NCBI RefSeq assembly: GCF_937888285.1
Contig: NZ_CALART010000024.1
Location: forward strand, 38,953-102,952
DNA: 64,000 bases
DNA from: an uncultured Aquimonas sp.
GTDB lineage: Bacteria; Pseudomonadota; Gammaproteobacteria; Xanthomonadales; Xanthomonadaceae
Reading direction: 5' to 3'
How positions within the stretch are numbered: position 1 is the first letter of the stretch; each line of letters begins with the position of its first letter. Below are positions 55,102-63,624 of the stretch, in pieces. The notes beneath the pieces are model-generated. The model made no database searches and was not told the origin of the DNA. It saw only the letters and a program-made list of their open reading frames with translations. The position numbers and the translations under genes are program-made.

Positions 55102-56195
55102 GGGCCGGCTCCGGTCAGGGTCTCGCGGGCGCGGCGGCGCAGGCTCTCCGCATAGGCCGCGCGGCGCGCGTGCAGGATCGGATCGGCCGAGGGCTCGATG
55201 CCCTGCGGCAGCACCAGCGGGTCGAAGTTGACCCCGTTGCAGGCACCGCCCTGCTGGGCTTCGGCGGCGACCAGCTCGACCACGCCGGCGTCGATCTCAC
55301 GCCGCTGCGCCGGCCAGGGCTGGCTCGGGTCGGTGATGGCATCGCCGGGCTCGGCCAGCTGCAGGCGCAGGGTCCAGCGCACCGGCCCGCGCTGCAGACG
55401 CTGCACGAACTCCCGGCTGAGCGCGTCCTCCGCATGCGGGCCCTCGCCCAGCGGGGCGAAGGCCTGTTCCGGGACCAGCGCCCAGCGCACCGGCTGGCGG
55501 CGGCCGCTTGCTGCGACCAGCACGAAGGCATTGATGCTGTGGTAGCGCGTGTTGGCCCAGCTGTCGCTCGGCCGGTACTGCGCCTGCCAGGCGCGGAAGG
55601 CCGCGCTTTCCGGGTGCGCCTCGAAGAACGCCGCGAGCCGCGCGGGATCGTGCCGGCCGGTGGCGGGGTCGGGCGCGAGCGCGCGCAGCTGCGCGTGGAA
55701 GGCCTGCGGGGTGCCGACCGGCAGCACCGGCGGCGTGTTCATCGCCATCCGCCACTGCTGGCCATCGGCCTGGGTAACCACCAGGGCCAGGCTGCGCACG
55801 CCGGCGCTGGCTTCGGGGGCGGTCGGGTTGCCGCCGCCGATGGAAAGACGGCCGAGCAGGGGCGATTCGGTGGCTGCGAACAGCGGTGCAGTCGACAGCT
55901 CGGCCGCCTCGCCCGAGCCGATGAAGCGTCCGCTGACGCAGAGCCCGCGCGCATGGGCGCGGCGGAAGCCCGCATGCCGCGGCTCGGCGCCGCCCTGCTG
56001 GGTGTCGACAATCTGGCTGGGCCGCGAATCCTCGGCGCTGCCCAGCGCGCCGCGCAGGCCGGCCACGCTCAGGCCAACCGCACCGACCAGGGCCAGGATC
56101 AGCGCGTTGCGCAGCGTGCGGGCGCCGGGGCTCAAAGCGGAGGCGGGGTTTGTGGGCTCGGGCGGCGGAGAGTCGGGGTGGCCGGGGCTTTCCAT
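55098..56195 (-). CDS. Catalase-related peroxidase (SrpA-like)
   Basis: The 365-residue protein starts at 56195. An N-terminal signal anchor (LRNALILALVGAVGLSVAGLRGAL) should send it to the periplasm. The rest is a short catalase-like barrel: the distal His in RHAGFRRAHARGLCVSG, then PLLGRLSIGGGNP, WRMAMNTPPV, and the conserved NTRYHSINAFVLV and PVRWALVPE segments. It lacks the C-terminal domains of true catalases. These peroxidases commonly pair with cytochrome b561, as here, suggesting quinol-linked peroxide reduction. Confidence 0.9.
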   Translation of the reverse strand: MESPGHPDSPPPEPTNPASALSPGARTLRNALILALVGAVGLSVAGLRGALGSAEDSRPSQIVDTQQGGAEPRHAGFRRAHARGLCVSGRFIGSGEAAELSTAPLFAATESPLLGRLSIGGGNPTAPEASAGVRSLALVVTQADGQQWRMAMNTPPVLPVGTPQAFHAQLRALAPDPATGRHDPARLAAFFEAHPESAAFRAWQAQYRPSDSWANTRYHSINAFVLVAASGRRQPVRWALVPEQAFAPLGEGPHAEDALSREFVQRLQRGPVRWTLRLQLAEPGDAITDPSQPWPAQRREIDAGVVELVAAEAQQGGACNGVNFDPLVLPQGIEPSADPILHARRAAYAESLRRRARETLTGAGP

Positions 56196-56443
56196 AGCGT
56201 TTCCATGTGTCGAGCGAGCGTGATGCCACTCGCGGCGTGAACGCGGCGCCTCCGCGCCTGGGCAAATGTGCGGGGGCCTGATGGCAGAGCATGGCAGGCG
56301 CGTTGCGATTGCCGCGCTCCTGTCACCCGCCGCTGCCACCGTGGCGCGGACCAATGCGCTGCGCTTGAACATTCCCGCCAAAGGCGTAGTCTTGGACCCA
56401 CGCCGCCGGACTGACCAGCGGTACCAACGCCAGAGGGATCCTC

Positions 56444-57541
56444 ATGGACTTCGACTACGTGGTCTTCATTGGCCGCTTCGAGCCGTTCCACAACGGCCAT
56501 CTCGCCGTCGCCCGCCACGCCCTGCGTCTGCTCCGGGGCACTGCCGACGGAAGCCCCCAAACGACACGCGCGGCCGCCCGGCCCGGCAAACTCATCCTGC
56601 TGATCGGCTCGGCCGACGCCCCGCGCACGCCGCGCAATCCCTGGACCGCTGCCGAGCGTCGGGTGATGCTGCAGGCCGCGCTGGAAGACGCCTCTGAGCA
56701 GATCCTCGTGCGTCCCTTGCGCGACCACCTGTACAACGAGGCGCAGTGGATCGCCGCCGTGCAGCGCACCGTCGCCGAGGCGATCCGCGCCGACGGCGGC
56801 CCAGCGGACGCGCGCATCGGCCTGATCGGCCAGCGCAAGGACGCCAGCAGCTACTACCTCGAGGAATTCCCGCAGTGGCGGCTGATCGATGTCGGCCACA
56901 CCGAGACCTTGTCGGCCACGGATCTGCGCCGCCACCTGTTCGAAACCGGCCCCGGCGACTACGGCAGCCTGATGCTGGTGCGCGCCAACGTGCCCGAGCC
57001 GGTGTTCGCCATGCTGGATGCCTTCCGTCGGCATGACCCGGCGCATGCCGAGTTGGTCGAGGAATACCGATTCCTCCGCGACTACCGTGCGGCCTGGAAT
57101 GCAGCGCCGTACGCGCCGACTTTCGTCACCACGGATGCGGTGGTGGTGCACTCGGGCCACGTGCTGCTGATCCGCCGCCGCAGTGCGCCCGGCAAGGGCC
57201 TGTGGGCGCTGCCGGGTGGTTTCATCCGCCAGGACGAGGCGCTGCTGGATGGCTGCATCCGAGAGCTGCGCGAGGAGACCCGCCTCAAGCTGCCGGCGCC
57301 GGTGTTGCGCGGCTCGCTCAAGGGCAGCCACGTTTTCGACCACCCCGAGCGCTCGCTGCGCGGGCGGACGATCACCCACGCCTTCCACTTCGAGTTCCCG
57401 CAGGGCGAGCTGCCGGCCGTGCGCGGCAGCGACGATGCCGACAAGGCGCGCTGGTTCCCGATGGCCGAGGCGCTGGAGATGGGGCCACGATTGTTCGAGG
57501 ACCACCTGCACATCCTCGAATACTTCATCGGACGCGGCTGA
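56444..57541 (+). CDS. nadM: Bifunctional NMN adenylyltransferase (NadM)/Nudix hydrolase
   Basis: The 365-residue enzyme joins two domains. Residues 1-180 form a nucleotidyltransferase: FIGRFEPFHNGHLAVA contains the HxGH motif and TLSATDLRRHL the C-terminal phosphate-binding motif. It makes NAD from NMN and ATP. Residues 205-365 form a Nudix domain with a complete box (GGFIRQDEALLDGC, then IRELREET), which in this family can cleave ADP-ribose. The next genes make NMN (NadV) and hydrolyse ADP-ribose links, so this works as an NAD-recycling unit. The 286-bp gap to nadV contains two inverted REP-like palindromes. Confidence 0.94.
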   Translation: MDFDYVVFIGRFEPFHNGHLAVARHALRLLRGTADGSPQTTRAAARPGKLILLIGSADAPRTPRNPWTAAERRVMLQAALEDASEQILVRPLRDHLYNEAQWIAAVQRTVAEAIRADGGPADARIGLIGQRKDASSYYLEEFPQWRLIDVGHTETLSATDLRRHLFETGPGDYGSLMLVRANVPEPVFAMLDAFRRHDPAHAELVEEYRFLRDYRAAWNAAPYAPTFVTTDAVVVHSGHVLLIRRRSAPGKGLWALPGGFIRQDEALLDGCIRELREETRLKLPAPVLRGSLKGSHVFDHPERSLRGRTITHAFHFEFPQGELPAVRGSDDADKARWFPMAEALEMGPRLFEDHLHILEYFIGRG

Positions 57542-57608
57542 GCCCGATGGGGTGCGTGTCGTCCAGCCACGCCCACCACAGCGGCCCTTCGGCCCCCGCG
57601 AACAATAG

Positions 57609-57721
57609 GGTGGTCCCTGGCCCACCATGGCCCCAACCCCGCCCCGCTCACCCGTGAGCCAAAGCCTCCGATATCGACGAGAACAGGCAAGCATCCAGCC
57701 CATGGTGGGCCAGGGCCCACC
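57609..57721. repeat. Inverted pair of REP-like palindromes (REPIN-like)
   Basis: GGTGGTCCCTGGCCCACC (57609-57626, one mismatch in the palindrome) and its inverted counterpart GGTGGGCCAGGGCCCACC (57704-57721, perfect) flank 77 bp. Both share flanking bases (TAGG on one side, ATGG on the other) with the copies at 0.8 kb. Two inverted REPs around a short loop form the REPIN arrangement, which could fold as one long hairpin. It lies between nadM and nadV. Confidence 0.8.
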
Positions 57722-57827
57722 CTATGACTTCCGCTCCGACGCGAGTCATCGACACGCTCAAGGCATCCACTCATCCCCACCGCCGGCGGACAGACCACCG
57801 GCATCCGACGCGAAGGAGTTTCACGTC

Positions 57828-59258
57828 ATGAACATCCGCAACCCGTTCGACAACCTCATCCTCAACACCGACAGCTACAAGGCCAGCCACTGGCTGCAGT
57901 ATCCGCCGGGCACCGACGCCAGCTTCTTCTACGTCGAGAGCCGCGGTGGCACGCATGAGCATGTGCTGTTCTTTGGTCTGCAGGCGATCCTCAAGGCCTA
58001 CTTCAGCGCGCCGATCACCCACGCCGATGTCGATGAGGCGCGCGATGTCTTCGCCGCCCACGGCGAGCCGTTCAACGAAACCGGCTGGCGGCGCATCGTC
58101 GACGTGCACGGCGGTCGCCTGCCGCTGCGCATCCGCGCCGTGCCCGAAGGCCACGTGGTGCCCACCCACCAGGCGCTGATGACGATCGAGTCGACCGACC
58201 CGGAAGCTTTCTGGCTGCCAAGCTACATGGAGACCCTGCTGCTGCGCCTGTGGTATCCGGTCACGGTGGCCACCATCAGCTGGCAGGCCAAGCAGACGAT
58301 CCGCGACTACCTGCAGCGGACCAGCGACGACGCGCAAGGCCAGCTGCCCTTCAAGCTGCACGACTTCGGCGCGCGCGGCGTGTCGAGCACCGAGAGCGCG
58401 GGGCTGGGCGGCTTGGCGCATCTGGTGAACTTCCTCGGCACCGACACGGTGTCGGCGCTGATGGCGGCGCGCGCCTGGTACGGCGCCGACATGGCCGGCT
58501 TCAGCATCCCCGCCGCCGAGCACAGCACCATCACCAGCTGGGGCCGCGAGCGCGAGGTCGATGCCTACCGCAACATGCTGAAGCAGTTCGCCAAGCCCGG
58601 CGGCATCGTCGCCGTGGTGTCGGACAGCTACGACATCCACCGCGCGATCCGCGAACACTGGGGCCAGACCCTGCGCCAGGCGGTCATCGACTGCGGCGCC
58701 ACGGTGGTGATCCGCCCCGACTCGGGCGACCCGGTCGAGATGGTGCTGAGCTGCCTGCAGGCGCTGGATGAGGCCTTTGGCCACGCCGTCAACAATAAAG
58801 GCTACAAAGTGCTGAACACGGTGCGCGTGATCCAGGGCGACGGCATCGATCCGGTCAGCCTGAAGCAGATCCTTGAGCGCTTCACGCAAGCCGGCTACAG
58901 CGCCGACAACGTCGCCTTCGGCATGGGCGGCGGGCTGCTGCAGAAGCTCAACCGCGACACCCAGAAGTTCGCCCTGAAGTGCTCGGCCGCCCGTATCGAT
59001 GGGCAGTGGATCGACGTCTACAAGGACCCGGTCACCGACCCCGGCAAGCAGTCGAAGCGCGGCCGCCTCACCCTGATCCGGCATGCCGAGTTCGGCAGCT
59101 GGAAGACCGTGCCGGTACCGAACGAGATCGAGCGCATCGAGGACATGATCCTGCCGGCCGGCTGGGCGCATGCGATGGAGACGGTGTGGGAGGACGGCGC
59201 GCTCACCCGCGAGTGGACGCTGGACGAGGTGCGGGCGCGGGCGGCGTGGGGCCTGTGA
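57828..59258 (+). CDS. nadV: Nicotinamide phosphoribosyltransferase (NadV/NAMPT)
   Basis: The 476-residue enzyme makes NMN directly from nicotinamide and PRPP. I chose the ATG at 57828, which has GAAGGAG 10 bp upstream. Family signatures are LNTDSYKASHWLQYPPGT at residues 12-29, LHDFGARGVSSTESAG near 180, SIPAAEHSTITSWG with the catalytic-loop His, and VVIRPDSGDPVEM for phosphoribosyl binding. It is longer than typical nicotinate phosphoribosyltransferases and fits NAMPT. Eleven bases separate it from the ADP-ribosylglycohydrolase gene, so the two are cotranscribed. Confidence 0.95.
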   Translation: MNIRNPFDNLILNTDSYKASHWLQYPPGTDASFFYVESRGGTHEHVLFFGLQAILKAYFSAPITHADVDEARDVFAAHGEPFNETGWRRIVDVHGGRLPLRIRAVPEGHVVPTHQALMTIESTDPEAFWLPSYMETLLLRLWYPVTVATISWQAKQTIRDYLQRTSDDAQGQLPFKLHDFGARGVSSTESAGLGGLAHLVNFLGTDTVSALMAARAWYGADMAGFSIPAAEHSTITSWGREREVDAYRNMLKQFAKPGGIVAVVSDSYDIHRAIREHWGQTLRQAVIDCGATVVIRPDSGDPVEMVLSCLQALDEAFGHAVNNKGYKVLNTVRVIQGDGIDPVSLKQILERFTQAGYSADNVAFGMGGGLLQKLNRDTQKFALKCSAARIDGQWIDVYKDPVTDPGKQSKRGRLTLIRHAEFGSWKTVPVPNEIERIEDMILPAGWAHAMETVWEDGALTREWTLDEVRARAAWGL

Positions 59259-59268
59259 AGGGACGGCC

Positions 59269-60801
59269 ATGAAGACCTCTACGAAGTTCATCCGCCGCGA
59301 CCGCCTCGCCGGTGGCCTGTACGGCCTGCTCATCGGCGATGCCTTGGGCGTGCCCTACGAGTTTCATCCTCCACAGGCGATTCCCGAGCCGCATGAGATC
59401 GAGTTCATGCCGCCGCCGGACTTCCACCGCGCGCACATCGGGACACCTCCCGGGACCTGGTCGGACGACGGCGCGCAGGCGCTGGTGTTGTTGCACTCGC
59501 TGCTGGAGCGCGATGGGCTGGATCTGGATCACTTCGCTCAGGGCCTTATGCGCTGGGCCGACGAAGGCTATTGCGCGGTCGATGGGCGCGTCTTCGACAT
59601 CGGCATCCAGACCTCGAACGCCCTGAGTGCACTGCGGCGCGGCACGCCTACCGAGCGCGCTGGCCCCAGTGGCGAGCGGGAGAACGGCAACGGCGCGCTG
59701 ATGCGGGTGCTGCCGCTCGCGCTATGGCATCGCGGTAACGACGAGGAGCTGGTCGCGTTGGCCATGCGGCAGTCGCTGCCCACCCATGGGCATCTGCGCT
59801 CGCAGCTCTGCTGCGCGCTGCTCTGCCTGTGGGGGCGCGCCGAGCTTGAGGGGCGCAGCGACGCGTGGGACTGGGGCGTCCAGCGCCTGAGCGCGCTGGC
59901 CTCTGCCGACTGGGGCGGTGAGCTTGCGCGCATTCTTGATCCTGCCAATGCAGCCGCGTCACGCGGCACTGGCTACGTGCTGGACACGCTGTGGTCGGCC
60001 AGGCGCTGCATGGATGCCGCGGAGAATTTCGAAGCCGCGGTGCGCGCAGCCATCCGCCTTGGCAATGACACCGATACCACGGCAGCCGTGGTCGGCGGCC
60101 TTGCCGGTCTGCGCTTCGGTCGCTTCGGGCTTCCGCAGCGCTGGGTACAGGGCCTGCGTGGCACCGAGTTGCTGGAGGAGGTGATCCCTCGTCTACTCGA
60201 TCACGCGTCACCGCGTGCGCCAAAGCACACTGGCTCGGCGCGCACCAGCGAAACCCATCCGCTGTCTATCGCGACGTTGGCGCTTGGAACAAAGCCCGGC
60301 CGCGTCGGCATCACCTTCTGTCCCGGCAAGAAGCAGTCGAACGCCATCACGGGTGCTTGGGATCGCGACCTGCGCGCCGACCTTGAACGTATCCGGGATT
60401 GGGGTGCAAAGCATGTCGTCACCCTGATCGAGCCCTGGGAGATCGAGGCACTCGAAGTGCAGGAGCTGCCCAGCGCGTGTGCGTCACTGGGCTTGGTTTG
60501 GCATCACGCCCCCATACAGGATGGCTCCGTTCCTGATGAGCAGTGGGAGGCGCGGTGGGCTGCCATAGAACCGGTGCTGTTGTCAGCGTTGGATCAGGGC
60601 CATGGGGTTGTCGTTCACTGCAAGGGCGGCTTGGGTCGTGCTGGATCGATTGCATGTCGTCTCGCGATCGCGGCGGAGGACGTGACGTCCGCAGACGGGC
60701 TGATCGAACGCGTGCGCTCGGTAAGGCCAGGTGCCGTAGAGACCCGCGTCCAAGAGCGTGCCGTTTTCGAGTGGGTGCAGCGGTACAACCGCCAGTCCTG
60801 A
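59269..60801 (+). CDS. ADP-ribosylglycohydrolase fused to a dual-specificity phosphatase
   Basis: The 510-residue protein has two domains. Residues 8-315 are an ADP-ribosylglycohydrolase (ARH/DraG): RLAGGLYGLLIGDALGVPYEF, the metal-binding SDD in GTWSDDGAQALVLL, and the second metal site GNDTDTTAAVVGGLAGLRFG. It should remove ADP-ribose from proteins or nucleic acids. Residues 330-510 resemble CDKN3-like phosphatases; the P-loop is VHCKGGLGRAGSIAC near 455 with the catalytic Cys and the Arg six residues on (CX5R). It lies directly after nadV. Free ADP-ribose released here could be cut by the Nudix domain of NadM. The phosphatase half is less GC-rich than the first half. Targets are unknown. 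Confidence 0.9.
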   Translation: MKTSTKFIRRDRLAGGLYGLLIGDALGVPYEFHPPQAIPEPHEIEFMPPPDFHRAHIGTPPGTWSDDGAQALVLLHSLLERDGLDLDHFAQGLMRWADEGYCAVDGRVFDIGIQTSNALSALRRGTPTERAGPSGERENGNGALMRVLPLALWHRGNDEELVALAMRQSLPTHGHLRSQLCCALLCLWGRAELEGRSDAWDWGVQRLSALASADWGGELARILDPANAAASRGTGYVLDTLWSARRCMDAAENFEAAVRAAIRLGNDTDTTAAVVGGLAGLRFGRFGLPQRWVQGLRGTELLEEVIPRLLDHASPRAPKHTGSARTSETHPLSIATLALGTKPGRVGITFCPGKKQSNAITGAWDRDLRADLERIRDWGAKHVVTLIEPWEIEALEVQELPSACASLGLVWHHAPIQDGSVPDEQWEARWAAIEPVLLSALDQGHGVVVHCKGGLGRAGSIACRLAIAAEDVTSADGLIERVRSVRPGAVETRVQERAVFEWVQRYNRQS

Positions 60802-60835
60802 AGAGTGCGGCCTGCACTTACGCGTAACCTGCCAG

Positions 60836-61099
60836 GGCGTCGTCCGAGGCAACATCGAACGAGCGGCAGGTCGAGGCCGCTCTACGGAGCGTGCAATCGG
60901 GTACTTCACGCTGTCGGCGAATGCCGGCGATGCCCAGGCCGCAGCGAACCTCGGCAACCTGTTCGCACGCGGCACGGACGGAGTCCAGCGCGACACCGTC
61001 CAGGCCGAGGAGTGGTGCCGGCGGGCAGATATGCTGGGCCACGCCAAGGCGGGTGAGTACGTCCGCGCCCTCGGCGCGCAGCGCGTCGCCGGCAACTGA
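60836..61099 (+). pseudogene. Sel1-like repeat protein remnant
   Basis: The open frame encodes a fragment with Sel1 (SLR) features: ERAIGYFTLSANAGDAQAAANLGNLFARG, then GVQRDTVQAEEWCRRADMLGHAKAGEYVRAL. That is about one and a half repeats, whereas Sel1 proteins usually carry many, and I see no credible start codon or signal peptide. It is probably the 3' end of a truncated gene. A short intact protein cannot be excluded. It lies 35 bp after the ADP-ribosylglycohydrolase stop. Confidence 0.55.
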
Positions 61100-61196
61100 G
61101 CACCGTCATGGCGCTATGGACGGCGCCGCGCGTAAGCAGAGTCGTGGCGGATTCGGCGGCCAGGCGGCGCTTGCGCGTCTCGGGGTCTGTGTTAGG

Positions 61197-61229
61197 TTTG
61201 CTTTAAATTCCTAGAATATTTAAAGCAAA
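61197..61229. promoter_or_regulatory. Perfect inverted repeat ending at the fic start codon (operator)
   Basis: TTTGCTTTAAAT (61197-61208) and ATTTAAAGCAAA (61218-61229) are exact inverse complements separated by 9 bp. The right arm ends at the base before the fic ATG. TAGAAT at 61212-61217 is a good -10 hexamer inside the repeat, which would place the transcript start within a few bases of the ATG and leave no room for a ribosome binding site. This looks like an operator over a leaderless promoter. The AT-rich sequence contrasts sharply with its surroundings. Confidence 0.8.
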
Positions 61230-62564
61230 ATGAAAGCTCCACCGCCGGCACCAAGACTGAAAGGGTTCAACACACTGTCGCCGGAGAGGCTGGCGGTGGT
61301 TTTCAGCGCCCTGGAAGGGTTGGATGACGGCGCTTATCTGCACTGGGAGCAACTCCGCCATCGGACGCCGCCCGCTGGGCTGACCGTCGAAGAGTGGTGG
61401 CTTGCGGTCAAGTTCCGGCGTACCGCGAATCAGATCAAGTTTCCCGAACTGGTGGCCTGCAACGGCGATCCGCTGACGGTTTCGCGTCACGCACGAGTAG
61501 ACGCAGGCCTCGCGCGGATGGACCGCCAATTAGGCGGCCACGTCGGCCTGCCCGAGGGTGTCGCGAACGCCTCCACGCGAGACCAGTACGTCGCCAGCTC
61601 GCTGATGGAGGAAGCGATCCACTCCAGCCTATTCGAGGGCGCGGTCAGCACACGCGAAGCCGCCAAGGATCTGCTGCGCAACGAGACGATACCAGCGACG
61701 CGCGATGAGCAGATGATCCTGAACAACTACCGCGCCATGCTTCGCATCCGCGAGCTCCGCACGGAGCCGATGTCGATGGAACTTCTGCTTGAGCTGCATC
61801 GCATCCTCACCGAGGGAACATTGGACCGGCCGGATCAAGCAGGCCGAATCCAAGCTCCCGAAGATCGACGGATCGAGGTGATCGACGAACGCTCCAAACG
61901 TGTGGTGCATCGGCCTCCCCCCGCAGAGCAACTCCCCCAGCGGCTGGAACGTCTGATCGAGTTCGCCAACGGAGCCGACGAAGCCAGCGGTCGCTTCGTG
62001 CACCCCGTGCTCCGTTCCATCCTGCTGCACTTCCAGCTCGCCTACGACCACCCTTTCTACGATGGCAACGGGCGAACGGCGCGTGCGCTCTTCTATTGGT
62101 CGATGCTGCGCCGAGGCTACTGGTTGGCGGAGTTCATATCGATCTCACGACTGCTCTATCGCAGCCGAGGCCCGTATGAGAGAGCCTACCTGTACGTCGA
62201 GAGCGATTCGCAGGACGCGACGTACTTCGTGCTCCAGCAGATTGAAGTGCTGGAGCAGGCGGTGCAGGAGCTGCATGCATACGTACAGCGAAAGAGTGCA
62301 GCCCAAAGGAACGTGCGCGCGATCCTGAATCAACGCGCCGACCTCAATCATCGTCAACTCGCCCTTCTGGATCATGCCATGCGTCATCCCGACGCGCGCT
62401 ACACACACGAGTCCCACGCAAGCTCTCACCGCGTCACCATCGTGACCGCCCGCAGCGATCTTCAGAAGCTGGTGAAGCTCCGTTGGCTCAAGCCGGAGCG
62501 TGTGGGCAAGCGCATCCTTTATCGCCCGACGCCTGCGCTCAGCAAAGCGTTTGCCGGACAGTGA
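61230..62564 (+). CDS. Fic domain protein (class II, AMPylator type)
   Basis: The 444-residue protein contains the Fic core HPFYDGNGRTARALF near residue 278, a full match to HPFx[D/E]GNGRxxR, so nucleotide transfer to a hydroxyl (usually AMPylation) should be possible. Upstream, SSLFEG near 131-136 matches the inhibitory helix motif [S/T]xxxE[G/N], which places it in class II with intramolecular inhibition. The C-terminal 90 residues are a winged-helix-like domain (RYTHESHASSHRVTIVTARSDLQKLVKLRWL), which may bind DNA. That fits autoregulation at the inverted repeat on its start codon. GC content is lower than in neighbours, suggesting transfer. No separate antitoxin gene is visible. Confidence 0.93.
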   Translation: MKAPPPAPRLKGFNTLSPERLAVVFSALEGLDDGAYLHWEQLRHRTPPAGLTVEEWWLAVKFRRTANQIKFPELVACNGDPLTVSRHARVDAGLARMDRQLGGHVGLPEGVANASTRDQYVASSLMEEAIHSSLFEGAVSTREAAKDLLRNETIPATRDEQMILNNYRAMLRIRELRTEPMSMELLLELHRILTEGTLDRPDQAGRIQAPEDRRIEVIDERSKRVVHRPPPAEQLPQRLERLIEFANGADEASGRFVHPVLRSILLHFQLAYDHPFYDGNGRTARALFYWSMLRRGYWLAEFISISRLLYRSRGPYERAYLYVESDSQDATYFVLQQIEVLEQAVQELHAYVQRKSAAQRNVRAILNQRADLNHRQLALLDHAMRHPDARYTHESHASSHRVTIVTARSDLQKLVKLRWLKPERVGKRILYRPTPALSKAFAGQ

Positions 62565-62702
62565 AGCTCCACAGCCACTGATCAACGGCGAATCAAGCCG
62601 CGAACGAGCCCCAGCAGATGGCCCTCCGGCGTCCTGAGCCGGCGGTGTAAAGAAGACCGAGCAGCGTCCCCCGCACTCCCGGACCGCTGGTGTCCCTTTC
62701 CA

Positions 62703-63510
62703 TTAGTTCGCAGTAGGAACCAATTTGGTTGCAAGCCGCGCGATCGAGCCGAGGATGGCGTCTGCGGACGTGGTCCACACGAACGGCTTTGGGTCCTGGT
62801 TGTAGCCCTCGAGATAGCGGCCAATCGAAGTCTAGAGGTCTTTGAAATTGTTGTGTGCGCCGCGATTGATGTGTCGCTCGCCGATCAGTGCGAAGAACCG
62901 CTCGACCAGACTGATCGACGACGAGGTCGGGGTGATGAGGTCGACCTTCTGCTCCTTCGGCACGTTTGCACCGATGGTGTCGAGGAAGCGCAGGAATTCC
63001 GCGCTGCAACGTCGTCGCTGCAGCTGTCCGAACACCTTGCCGGTCGCCGCGTCCAAAGCAGCGAACAGCGAAGTCGTGCCGTGGCGCTAGTAATCGTGCG
63101 TGAGTGCGTGCGCGTCGCGGGCCTGACGGAGGTCAGCGGCAAGCCGGGTTGGGTCCGATTGAGCGCTTGGATCTGGCTCTTTTCGTCCACGCAAAGCACC
63201 AGCGCACGCTCAGGCGGAGCCAGGTACAGGCCCACGATGCCGCGCACCTTGGCGACGAAATGCGGATCGCTGGACAGCTTGAACGTCTTCTGCAGATGCG
63301 GCTTGAGTCCGAAAGCGCGCCAGACGCGACTGATCGCCGCGGGGTACAGCCCCGTGGCCTTGGCCGTCAGCGTCGTACTCCAGTGGGTCGCGTTCTCCGG
63401 AACCTCGTGCAAGGTCTTGCGGATCACTTTCTAGATGAGATCCTCACCGATCGTGCGTGGCTGGCGCGAGCGCGATGCATCGCTAAGGCCTGCGATAGGG
63501 GAGGTCACAT
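62703..63510 (-). pseudogene. IS630-family transposase, decayed
   Basis: Reading the minus strand gives pieces of one IS630-type DDE transposase: IAGLSDASRSRQPRTIGEDLI, then a TAG (63433-63431), IRKTLHEVPENATHWSTTLTAKATG, the first catalytic Asp in CVDEKSQIQALNRT, a frameshift with a TAG near 63087, GTTSLFAALDAATGKVFG, and LVERFFALIGERHINRG with the Glu. An in-frame TAG (62834-62832) precedes RYLEGYNQDPKPFVWTTSADAILGSIARL, which ends at 62703. The segment with the second catalytic Asp (normally DNYATHK) is deleted. The N-terminal helix-turn-helix is also missing. The element is dead. Terminal repeats were not found. Confidence 0.85.
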
Positions 63511-63561
63511 CTAGTCGGGTGCCGGTTTTCTGTGGGCTTCCCATGACTGCTTGCTCCGAAG

Positions 63562-63624
63562 CGAGTGCAGGAGAGCGCCATCGTCGAGTGGGTAGAGCGG
63601 TATCAACGGCCTCGCAAGGACTGA
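63562..63624 (+). pseudogene. Second 3' fragment of an ADP-ribosylglycohydrolase/phosphatase-like gene
   Basis: The frame RVQESAIVEWVERYQRPRKD, followed by TGA, aligns with the last residues of the 59269-60801 gene (RVQERAVFEWVQRYNRQS, stop). Twelve of the first 17 positions are identical. The DNA has diverged, so it is an old paralogue and not a recent copy. Nothing before 63560 resembles the parent, so only the extreme 3' end survives, cut off near the transposase remnant. Confidence 0.65.
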
